A model generated the notes under the pieces. That model was given only the letters and a program-made list of their open reading frames with translations, was not told the origin of the DNA and did not search any database. A program made the translations under genes and the position numbers. From positions 238,185 to 302,184 of the forward strand of contig WBMV01001019.1 in NCBI GenBank assembly GCA_013396655.1: a stretch of DNA of 64,000 nucleotides. Direction: 5' to 3'. The DNA is from Campylorhamphus procurvoides. Lineage: Eukaryota; Chordata; Aves; Passeriformes; Dendrocolaptidae. Shown here in pieces: positions 32,263 to 43,013 of the stretch (its first letter is position 1; the number at the start of each line of letters is the position of its first letter).

Positions 32263-34039
32263 CTGTCATACTGAAGAGTTTTAATCAAAGGAAGATAAAG
32301 ATTTCTGGAATCATGCACAAAATACAAGGCTGTATATTTGATGCCATGATTAATTATAACAGAAGGAAATGATCCTTTACTAATAGACATACATTGATTT
32401 AACAAGGTAATGTTGGAGAGGGAACACAGTATACTATGTCCTAGAGCCATTGGCTGCACTAAAATGTACCAAATATGATTTTGTCATATCTACAAGATTT
32501 TAAGTATAATTTAAAAACAAACAAGCAAACACCCTTCCCTCAAAAAAAAAATTAAAGAAAAAAACTTCCAAGTTTTTTATATATTAAAATCCCTTAGAAG
32601 AATTCATTTAGAACAGTGGAAGACCACTGTGTTTTCTCCAGTAGAAACAACAGTTGTGTGAGTGACAATCACCAACAGATATAAAAACACTGACCTTAAA
32701 GTTTGAAACAGAAAATTTTATTAAACCTATAAACTCCATGCAAATTCCTTTAATCAGTAGGAATGATAAAGATTTTAAAAGTTGCCTTCTTATCATACAA
32801 TCGTATTCCAAACACACTGCAAAGTATTTTCTATGACAAGGACATATACGCATGAAGTTGAGTCTGAAAGACAATGAAAACAAGGTAGCTAGTTACCTTG
32901 CTGCACTCTAAAGTCCTGGCCACATTTTTTTAAATATGTTTGACAGCTGATGTTCCAATCCTACAGTTCAGGTTTTTTGTGAGGTTTTAAGAAATGTGAT
33001 TTTGAACAGATGCAGTAATTAGCAGTAAAAACGCAAAACATCTTAATTTTCATAATTGATTATTGTATAATTGGTTAAGTAAAGGCTGGAACAGACCCCA
33101 CTTAAACTGAACATTGAAAAACTTTGAACCTAAACCAATTTTTTTTCTTTTTGCTTCATTGTAAATGATGAAGGTTTCTTTTTACACTGATTTTTTTATA
33201 TTGTTCTTGTGCAAGACTTAAAAAATTGTTTCAAAACTTTGACTTAAAATGTAAAATTTTATTTTTTAATTAGTTTTTCACACAATTCAGAGTCTCCAAA
33301 ACTAACTCATAAACCAGAAAATAATTAAACCAAACAAGGTACAAATACTGAATAATAAAATATATGAAAAAGTATTAATGTCATTCTATTTATTTGAGAA
33401 ACAAGGAAAAAGTTGTGGTTTTTCTGAAGCCAATCAGAGAGATCACAGTCTGAAAACAAGGAGGAAAGAGTAAAAGAGGTCATGAGTAAAGGAGAGGGTG
33501 AGTCAGGAGGAGAAGACCCCATAGCTCTTAAGAAACATGTTTTAGAGCTATCTGCTCTTACTTCATCTGAGTGGCCAAACATCTCTCACCTGTCCAGCAT
33601 TGACTGAGCTCCATATCCTGTGAGACAAGAGTGGGTGTGAATCAGATCTTAGTTCTGTAGGTACAGTTATGCTTCCCTGAGTAGTAAGGTGTAGAGGCAC
33701 ACACCCATATTGTTGCGAGTTGATAGCAGACTTCTTGTGAGGAAAGAAAGCAGCAGGAATGAGGCCAGGTGATGTACAGCCCACAGATCACTGACAGGTC
33801 ACCCCTGTTCTAAACCACCAAAAATAGGGATACTGCCTATAGCAACTTCTCCGAAAGTGAGCAGTAGAGATGAGGATCAACCAGACCCTCCAATAATCTT
33901 TAGAGAACCAGATACAAAAACCAACTGTTAAGCAAGTAAAGATCGAAGCTGATAAACCCTTATCTTCAAGTTTCTCCCAAGGTATTTCCAAGTACCATTT
34001 GCTAAATTTTGCCTTGATATTGTTTCATTTATACTGCTA
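32263..34039. other. Non-coding stretch before solo LTR
   Basis: No gene or transposon was recognised. A-rich runs lie at about 32510-32570 and the composition is AT-rich until about 33400. From there to the LTR it is more balanced but unassigned. Confidence 0.5.
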
Positions 34040-34044
34040 GTGCT
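34040..34044 (+). repeat. 5' target-site duplication of solo LTR (GTGCT)
   Basis: GTGCT immediately before the LTR start matches GTGCT immediately after its end at 34612-34616. Five bases is the duplication length expected for ERVL-type integration. Confidence 0.88.
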
Positions 34045-34611
34045 TGTGCTGGTTTTGTCTAGGGTTGAGTTAATTTTTCTTCATAGTGGCTTGCGAGGGG
34101 TTATGTTTGTGCTAAACACAGGGTTGATATCTTTGTTATGACTGAGCAGAGCCAGGGTCCTTTCTGCTTTTTGTACTGCCATGCTGCTGAGAATGTTGGG
34201 GATGCATGGGAAGTTGGGAGGAGACACAGATGGGTCAGCCGACCCAAGCTGACCAAAGGGATATTCCAAACCATATGACAGCACACTCAGTATATAAAGT
34301 GTGGGAACAAAGGAGAAAAGGGGAACATTTGGAGATATAGTGTTTGTGTTCTGAAGTCATCATTATGTATGATGAGGTCCTGCTCTCCTGGAGATGGCTA
34401 GACACCTGCTTGCCCATGGGAAGCAGTGTACCAATTTTTTGTTTCGTTTTGCTTGTGTGCACAGCTTTTGTTTTCCCTATTATACTGCTTTTATCTCAAC
34501 CCATGGGTTTTCTAGCTTTTGCCCTTCAGATTCTTTCCCTGATCCTGCTGGTGGTGGGATGAATGAGTGGTTCCATGGGGCTCAGTTGCTGGTTGGGGCT
34601 AAACCACAACA
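34045..34611 (+). mobile_element. Solo LTR of an avian ERVL-type endogenous retrovirus
   Basis: A 567-bp element beginning TGTGCTGGTTTTG and ending AAACCACAACA, with TG...CA termini and a perfect 5-bp duplication on each side. It shows the layout of bird ERVL LTRs: the ttgagttaatttttcttcat start, a gctgaccaaagggatattcc block, a TATA box at 34291-34298 (tatataaa), cctggagatggctagacacc, and a tttatctcaacccatgggtt region near the 3' end. No internal retroviral genes adjoin it, so recombination between two LTRs removed the provirus and left one copy. The usual polyadenylation-signal position near 34480 reads tattatac, apparently degraded. Short open frames inside are not genes. Confidence 0.92.
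34293..34298 (+). promoter_or_regulatory. TATA box of the solo LTR
   Basis: TATAAA in the context cagtatataaagtgtggg, at the expected place for the U3 promoter of this LTR family, about 250 bp from its 5' end. Transcription would begin some 25-30 bp downstream if the LTR is still active. Confidence 0.7.
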
Positions 34612-34616
34612 GTGCT
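34612..34616 (+). repeat. 3' target-site duplication of solo LTR (GTGCT)
   Basis: Exact match to 34040-34044, directly following the CA end of the LTR. Confidence 0.88.
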
Positions 34617-37600
34617 CTTTATTAGTTATTGCGTGCAATGTTTTGGGATACCAGATTCAATCATGTGGAGCAGTGCAATCATGAGCTAAAGTTTTAGAAA
34701 GCTAATACTGTCCTTTCTGTTGTTCATAGAATAGCATTAATTTTTATCATGAACCATTTTTAACACTATTTTTGGGTATCTGCTGGTACTTTGCATTGAA
34801 TTAATTTTATTGAAATAATTAAAAGTTGTCTGGTACAAGGAGAGGTGCTGGACTATCTTCTTAATTCATATAATTTGTTCACTGAGTTGCCTTACATGAG
34901 TTTGGCAAGTGGCTGAAGGATTGTTCTTGGCCTGGTTCTGCCATTGTTATCTCCTGATATGTCTAAGAGTGATACCTGCTCATGCTTTCTGAAGAAAACT
35001 TAATTATTTTTTTGTTATATCAAGAAGCAATCTAACTATTGGGTAATTCTATGGCCAAAAAGATGAGAAAATCCACAAGGCAATCAAAACACCTTAGGTG
35101 TATGCTTTTTCAATAGTCATTCCACTGCAGAAGCCCACAAAGAGAAGCCCCACTGCTTCTCAGAAGTGGATTTATGTTTCTCCATTGCACTGCTTGTTAT
35201 TGTTTTCTGGAATTTATGCAGTAGTTCAGTAAAGGAGAAGGTACATCCTGTTGATGAAGGGTATAGTGACAAACTGGCCTAATCAGAGGTTCGTGCACGT
35301 CTGAGACCAGATGTACATCTCACCTTCACAGCAATTTCCCAGTGTCTTGGTCACTCCAACAAACAGCTCTGGCACTGCCTTTTGGCAAAGAGGAACTAAA
35401 TCAGCATCATTCACCTTGGAACAGCCGCAAACTCCTTGACTCTCATATGTCTTTTTTACTCTGAAATTAAGGGAGCAGGTCCACTGGCAGTAGGACACAG
35501 GCTGTGGTCAGTAACAATATGCTGTTCCCTCTCTGTGCCTTCAAACCCAGTGTTTCTGACATTGCTGTTTAAGTTGATTTAACAACCCACTGCTGCTGAA
35601 GAGAGTAATTTATATTCCTCCTTCTCATCCCCCTTGCTTCCATATAGGAGCTTCTGCATCATAACTTATGCCAGTGCTTGCCAGATTTATTTGTTAACCA
35701 ATTTAGCACATTAAATTCCAAAAGACAAATTCAACTAAATATTTGAGTGAAAAAAGTCAGCACATAGACATGTACAACAAGCACATTGTGGAGGTTAAGG
35801 CCATACAAGTAGCAAGAAAATAGTAAAGTGAAAAAAAAATGGGGAGAAATTACAAAAAGAGTTATGGACAGGAAAGGAGGAAGACTGAAGAAATCCTTTA
35901 CCTATTGAAAAGGCAAGCGGTAATTAGAAACACCTAGCTGCCTCTTATCTAAGTGTGCAGGTCATAACCAAAGCTGATCTGAACAACAGTATTGCTACTA
36001 GTCCTTTCATGTCGGCATCAGACTCAGAGATACTGGTCAAACACTGCTAAACTAGAGCAATAATGGAGTAGAGAGAACTCAGACAGAATATCCACCTCCT
36101 GTGAAATCCACTGCCTTGGAGTAGTTTTCTCCCTGGCTCAAGAGGAAATGTAACACAATTTTTTCATGCACCTGACAGAAACAAGGTCCTTTCTCCTGCA
36201 TGTCCTCACATAGGGCACTTTAATTGGTAGTGTAGTTGTCTTCCATCCCTCTCCCACCCATGTGGAGCAGAACAGAGGTGGGACATGGATGGGATCATCA
36301 CTTCCAACCAAGTGAAGTTCAGGAAAGGCTACACTAGAAATGATGCTATGCCACGAAGCAAGGAAGAAGGCAGTGTGATGCAGGTGAACCTCAAATCACT
36401 GTCTTGAATGTTGGGGGAAGGCAGCTCTCTGCTGTCTATAGCTCCTTCCATGGAGTCATGTTGGCATTTCAAAGCAGTTTGAAAGCACAGTGTGGAGTAT
36501 AAAGTCATGATGGGGGATCAACAGCATGGCTTATGAAACAGGTCCAGTGAGACTCATGGATAGCCTACTGAGCAACAACTGAGCCCGGAGTCTGCTGACA
36601 AGGCTGGATATTCCCATGACACAATGCTTGGAAGGGTCTTTGGAGTGTTATTACAGAAACTAGGTGGCTATTGAATGTGCCAACAAAGGCATCACAGGGA
36701 AATACTGTGACTGATCTCATATCCTCTGTGGATACAGTGAAATAAGACAGGTAGATCTTGCCTTTTCTTTCTGTAAATGTTGGTAATTCCCATTGTTCAC
36801 TAAATAGTCAGGTTCATTGTACAAAAATATTTAAAGAATTAAAGAGTTAAATATTTAAAGGGTTGAACAGCAAGCAGATAAACACTATGTGGTATTAGAA
36901 CTGGGTGGTATTACCAAGAACATATGAAATTGAGAAATCAGGGAAAAGGTGAGAAGCAGATGGTGAATCTAAAGACTGTTGAAAAAGCCCATATCTCCAG
37001 AAATATGTGTAAACAACTAAGATACAATAAAATAATTTCTTCAAGAAAACAAGGAAAACAATAAAGGAAAACAAAATTGCGTGATTATTTGTAGAAAAAT
37101 CTTCTGATCCTGTTGAGTTTTACTTTCAGGTAACATAAAACAGAATAGTTACCAGGCAACATAACTGAAGTCACAAATAATTAAATCCCAGCAATATGTA
37201 TTTTACAGGGAACAGTAAGAAGAAAATAAGCTTTTGAAGACTATGTAATGCTACTGAGTTAAATATACAACTGTAAAGAGATTATTTCCACTAAATCCCT
37301 AATTTGATATCAGACCTTAGAAGACTTGAATGAGTCAAAAATGAGAAGCTAATCGCAAGAGGACTTCTATTTACATCTGGAAGAACTGAAAGAATAGAAT
37401 AAAACAGTCTAAAGACTGGGTGACAAGTTTTGGTGAAAGGATGGTGAAGGTAAAGAATATGTGGAGTGAGCTTTCAAGCTGCATACAGAGAAAAAGTGCA
37501 TTGAATTCTCAAATAGCATGTAGAATGGCTGCAAAACCACTAAAATACTCACAGCACATAAACGTAAACTTTTGGATGTGGCCACTATAAATAGACACAA

Positions 37601-39671
37601 TAAATAAATTTTTAAGAGCATTCCAACATTTTCAAACATTACTTATTGACAAATAAAGCGTATGTATTATTAAGAAAGGACATGACACCACTAACATCCT
37701 CCACAGAAATTAGATTGTCCAGAAATAAGAGGATTTCAGCTCAGAATATTTCATCAACAGTAAAAAAAAAAAAGAAGCAACAACATTAATGAAGAGGACT
37801 TGTTTATGAGAACTGTTCAAGAAACCATGTCCATTGGCTGGAATGCTATATTAAACAGAAATTAAATGTATTAAATATAAAATCGACTTTGGCACACAAA
37901 TGAATTTGAAATCTACAAATGGTTCGAAGAGAAAAATCTACTGAAATAGAACACAGACAGAAATTTTTAACTTTCATCCTGGGAAGATAAATCCTAATAG
38001 GAGTATACATGTACAATATATAGAAGGAAAACAAAAAATCCTGACAGATTAATTATTGAAATTGTGTCAGAAACAGATTGTAAATTGCTGTGAAAAAACT
38101 GATACGTAGAAGAACAATCAAACATGAAAATAGGAATGGCAAGAAAAAACATATGAAAACTAATGCATAGAATTGGCAAAGGAATATCCAAATCATTTTA
38201 AGCATCCAAATACTATAAACAGCATTTTAGGTGAAATAACACAGATATTGTTAATAATTTGGGCATTTTAAATGAAATAAATAAAAGAAAGAAATACGAC
38301 ACATGAAATGAAAATCTAGTCTGGTGATATGCATATAAATATGCATATATTATTTTCTCATTCAGGGAAAATATGTATACTATATGTCAAAATTATCCAG
38401 AAAGAGAAATATTAGAAATTATGACTCCAAAGTCTGTAAATCAAACATGCAACGGTGACATTTACTAGACATTGTGCAATGTCAGGGGCAGACAGTGAGC
38501 CACAGTATAACTACCTCAAGTTAAAAACTATATTAGGGAAAACATTGCCACAATGATGAAAAAAAAATCATCAACCAAATTAAGAGAAAACATCCACATG
38601 GGTAATAAAAAATGAAGTTTGATGCGTGAAAATTTCAGGATTTATTCAACTCTAATCTGAACATGTATAAAACCCCAAAAGCCTCCAATTAATGTACAGG
38701 AGCTATACTAATTCGCACTGTCAGAACTGGGGGGATAGCACCATTTGAAGAACCCAGAAACAAATGCTGTGAAGAATCATCCTGAGTCAACCTTCTTCAC
38801 AGATATTGCATACATTTAAGGTGTTTTCTCAGACAATGCAGATCTTTTTTACCTGTACCGGTCAAGTAATAATGTACTAATATTTCCAAAGTTCACCTCC
38901 AGTGACATCTGTAATTGAGTTTAGACTGTGAATCTAACTTCTGCCCTCTCTGGTTCATAAAACATAGTCCTGGACAACTATAGACACTTATATCTGTCAC
39001 AGCCAGTACTTAAATCAGAGAACAAAAGCTTTCTCTTTCACACATGTTGCAAGGAATACATGAGAGATGTACCTACTGTTTATCATCAACCCTTCCATTC
39101 CTGACTAAATTTATAGATGATCTAGGAATAAACATCTGCAAGGTCACTTGGGTGATGTGGAGACAATATATTCAAAACTACACAGACTTAGGTCGTTTTG
39201 CTGAGTAGAAGCAGCTTTAATGTTTTTTTTAGATGATTGCTGCCTGTCAGTGCATAAGACCAAGATATCTACTCTCATCATCTGGAGAGGTCAGCTTCAC
39301 CAGCAGGAGATAGTGGGGACTTTCCTCACAGAGGTGCTGTACGCAAGCTGAATGAATTAGAAGGATTTACATCCTTCCTGGCAGGACATACCCAAAATAG
39401 TTATGGGAAAATATTGTTTCATGGCTAAGTCACTCATTTATCAATCCCACATTATTTCTCCATATCTATTTGGAATCTGCTTGAGCAGTAAGAAATGTTC
39501 AGACAACACAGTTCCTAGAGGAGGTAATATTTTCATGATGCGAACTTTGCCTTCCCCTTCACTGTCTAGGATGACCTAGTGTTTGGAGAAGGTCAGCTTA
39601 TGCATGATGAACAGGTTACTAAATCTGAACCTAAATAAAAGAGTGAATAAAAGGTAAGGGAAAAATCACTC
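34617..39671. other. Long non-coding stretch, A-rich in second half
   Basis: No gene was recognised across about 5 kb. From about 34900 to 36720 composition is more balanced with no assignable repeat. From about 36770 to 38700 the plus strand is strikingly A-rich (many gaaaac and aaggaaaac words) with poor T content. At 38327-38348 the palindrome ATATGCATAT occurs twice, separated by AA. Open frames on the minus strand here are short and composition-driven. Confidence 0.5.
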
Positions 39672-39743
39672 TGAGAATCATGAAATCCCAGAATGGTGGG
39701 GATTGGAAAGCACATTTAAAGGTTATCTCACACAGTTTCCTTT
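39672..39743 (-). mobile_element. CR1 LINE 3' tail, minus strand
   Basis: Read on the plus strand, tgaaatcccagaatggtggg, then ttggaaagcacatttaaagg, then ttatctcacacagttt is the reverse complement of the CR1 3' terminal region (normally ...gatgatctccagaggtcccttccaaccc...attctgtgattctg). Only about 70 bp remain. It is the only CR1 in this window inserted in this orientation. Confidence 0.8.
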
Positions 39744-42221
39744 GGCTGAATATATACAGTTTGCTCTTTTTCAATTAATGCTTTAACTTTGTCCCTGTTG
39801 TGTTCCATGTTACCATAGCTCTACTGGTAGTTTTTAAGTCAACATTATGTACCAGCATGTAACTATTTTTTTAGTAAATGCAATGGCTTCCATAGAAGTA
39901 TGGACCAGCAAAAGTGCCACCAGTATTCATCCCTGATGCAAGACACATTTCCTTTAAATTATATTGGAAATGACATGTATCAAGGCACTGATACCTTTCC
40001 AAAGCAAATTTAAACAAATAAAAATCCAGTCAAAAGAAAATGTTACACACCTTATGTCACAGAAGAAACAAACCAGACATGACATATGTTAGTCGTATGC
40101 TAGAAAGTCCTCAGTATAACAACAACAGTTGAGTAGAATCACACCCTTGAAAGCCATTGCAAACTGCAAAATAATTTTGACTTCATGTAAATATAATGCC
40201 TTCTGTCTGCCTCCGGTTTACTTCTTCAATAGAAGGAATTGTATAAATCATTAGTTACATTTCAATACACTGAAAAGAAAGGCCCTCCCAAAACAGTGGT
40301 ATTCATATTTTTCATATTTCTCTCAAGAAAACAAAAAGGTATAAGAATAGGAAAGACATTTTTATTTCTTTCTCTACATATATAAAATTAAATTTATTTA
40401 TTTATATGTGACTTGAAAAATTTGTGTAGTAAAAAGTTTATGTGGCCTTTTATTACTTAATGTTTTACTTTCCAAACTATTTAGTTGATGGTTGACTGGC
40501 ACAATCACATACCGGGCTACTAAAACAGATGTTTAATAAGGTTAAGGTTATCTGTCTCTCCAGTATTAAAACATTTGCCTAAAGATACTATGACTTCCAA
40601 CATTTCAGTAGCAAGTAAGGTATTCAGACTTTCTAGACAAGGAAGACAGTAGCTCAGTAATCCACTAAAATGCATATATCATTGCTAAGTGAAAAATATG
40701 GGAAAGAAAAGATAGCAAAGAAGCATTTTGCATTCAGAAGCAAATACTTAATAGTGTTAAATTATCATTACTGGAAGAAAATTAGCAACCAGCACAGAAG
40801 ACTGTATTAAGAATTCCCTCATGTATATAATTGTATAATGTTCACCTTTTCCTTTTTCTCTGACAAAAACCAGTAGTATCTTAGCCTTGGCAGATATTAT
40901 TTCTATTAATGTAATAAAAGTGGCTATAGCGTTTTGCTTCTCTTTTTCATGTATTCCCTACAATGAACCACTGGTGGGCAGCAAGTGCAGTGTGGTTGAG
41001 ATACATTGCAGTATAAAAATGAAACTTTACCAATCAGTACAAAAACTTATGTAAAACAGAGAGATCATGTTGTAGGGTAAGGAAGTTCTTACTCTCAGAA
41101 GCTCTGCTTCAAAATCTCCTCATACTGTTTTCTTAAATTCAGGCTGGCAACTGAAGTAATTCAGAAATCAGTATCACAAACTGATAAAAAGACACTGAAA
41201 CAAAAAAATTCAGAGTAAAATACAAGTGATTTTAGTCACTTCAGATGGTACCTTCTATTTTTAAAAGTATTTTCACAAAAAATGTGGGTGTCATGCATTG
41301 GTACGAAATTATTGCAACAGTTTTTGTCACATCTTAAAAATTTGGAGCTGTGGGAGAAATCAGAAAAAAAAATTTAAAGTTGTATAAATTCAAGGAAAAG
41401 TAGCATATGACAAAATACACTGGCTTACCAGGCATTCCTCTCAAAACTGGTGGGGAAAAGTCATTTTAATGCTGAAGTGATGTATGACATCAGGGAACCA
41501 TTTGTCTTGCATATTTAAAAGGAAATCTTCTGGAACCCTTGGAGCTTTTACTTGCTCAACAAAAAGAGGTCCTGTATTTGAAAGGGACTGCTAGGCACCC
41601 AGCAATGTCCAAAGTCAACATTAGCAATTGCATTATCTAACTCATACTATAAATAGTCATTACTAAGTGTTAGTTCCTTTTAACTTATAGTTACTGTTAT
41701 TATTGTTGCTACTAATTTGGATAGAATTGTTCTTGAAGGGAAGGTAGCTTTCCTGCTCTTATTCTTTTGCATTCTTGTTCCTCAGTTTAGTCGTCAATGC
41801 TGATGTTCAGATGTTATATTTGTTAGCTTCTCCTATTACAGCCTATTTTAATAAAAACCAAAAACCTTCCTGAGCCACATGCAACAGAGTGTAACATAGA
41901 TGTCATGTACCATATGACTACCTGTTAAACCTAAGGTACTCTTGCTGTTGATATACTGATTCTGACTGTGTTTTCATTAAAAGCATAAAACTCGGTCCTT
42001 ACAATCTAGTAGTACCACTAACACAGGTCAATACCTTTAAAAAGCACTCATTCCCCAAATTTAAGCAAAAATCTATTATAACAGTATAATAATGGTCCCT
42101 TCTGCAGCTATTTCATTATGAATTTCTTTCACTTTCACTCTTCCATCCTTAGATCAGGTGCAAGGTAGAGAAACCTCTCAACTACATATTATAGATCAAG
42201 ATATAGCTGTGTAGCCCTTTA
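39744..42221. other. Non-coding AT-rich stretch, nothing recognised
   Basis: No gene, RNA gene or transposon was recognised before the long CR1 copy. Open frames are very short. Confidence 0.55.
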
Positions 42222-43013
42222 AAAGGACCTCAACAGGTTGAAGAGATGGACAGAGAACTGTCTGAAATTCAACAAAGGCAAATGCAGGGTGCTGCACTAG
42301 GGGAGGAATAACCCTTTTTACCAGGACAGGTGCCAACCTGCTGGAAAGCAGCTCTGAGGAGAAGGAGCTGGGGGTTCTGCTGGACAACAAGCTCTCCATG
42401 AGCCAGCAGTGTGCCCTGAGGGCCAAGAAGACTCAGGGTAGTCTGGGGTGCATTAGGAAGAGCATTTCCAGCAGGTCAAGGGAAGTGATCCTGCCCCTCT
42501 ACCCAGCCATAGTGAGGCCACATCTGGAGTGCTGTGTCCCATTCTGGGCTCCTCAGGACAAGAGAGACATGGAGACCTTGGAATGGGCCCAGGGGAGGGC
42601 AACAAGATGACTAAGAGACTGGAGCATCTCTCTTACAAGGACAGCCTGAGGGAGCAGTGCTTGTTCAGCCTTGAGAAGAGACAACTGATGGGGAACCTCA
42701 TCAATGTCTAGAGGTATCAAGACGATGGATTCAGGTTTCTCTTGGTGGTGACAAGCAATGAGGCAAGAGGCAAAGGGCAGAAACTGATGCACAGGAAGTT
42801 CCACCGGAATATGAGGAATAACTTCTTTACTCTGCAGGTGACTATGCCCTGGAACAGATTGCCCAGAGAGGTTGTGGAGTCTCCGTCACTGGAGATTTTC
42901 AAGAATTGTCTGGACACAATCCTGTGCCATGTGCTCTGGGGTAACCCTGCTTGAGCAGGGAGGTTGGACCAGACGACCCACTGTGGTCCCTTCCAACCTG
43001 ACCCATGATTTTG
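42222..43013 (+). mobile_element. CR1 LINE, 3' ~790 bp including broken pol end
   Basis: The best-preserved CR1 in the window. It spans the C-terminal part of the ORF2 (pol) region and the 3' UTR. Landmarks are aggacctcaacaggttgaag at the start, ctggacaacaagctctccat, gtgaggccacatctggagtg, gcatctctcttacaaggaca, the gcccagagaggttgtggagt block, gagcagggaggttggaccag and gtggtcccttccaacc. It is 5'-truncated, as most CR1 copies are. Its 3' end stops in ccatgattttg rather than a clean run of the usual 8-bp CR1 tail repeat. G+C is well above that of its flanks, matching CR1 rather than the host. Confidence 0.96.
42223..42954 (+). pseudogene. Remnant of CR1 ORF2 (reverse transcriptase C-terminal part)
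   Basis: Translation gives the tail of CR1 pol in pieces. The first frame reads through KDLNRL and KFNKGKC before a TAG near 42298. A shifted frame (42398-42610) carries LPLYPAIVRPHLECC and FWAPQ, ending in TGA. The first frame then resumes with RLEHLSYKDSLRE to a TAG at 42709-42711. A last piece (42742-42954) includes [16 protein letters not shown]. The order matches the end of CR1 ORF2, downstream of the catalytic reverse-transcriptase motifs, which are absent through 5' truncation. At least two frameshifts and several stops make it non-functional. Confidence 0.88.

Noticed and set aside
32023..32459. Phe/Trp/Gly/Leu-rich 'membrane protein' frames
   Set aside because: They are direct translations of the A/C low-complexity tract.
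34344..34684. Open frames of 72-96 codons in the solo LTR
   Set aside because: They lie within LTR regulatory sequence, which does not code in this family.
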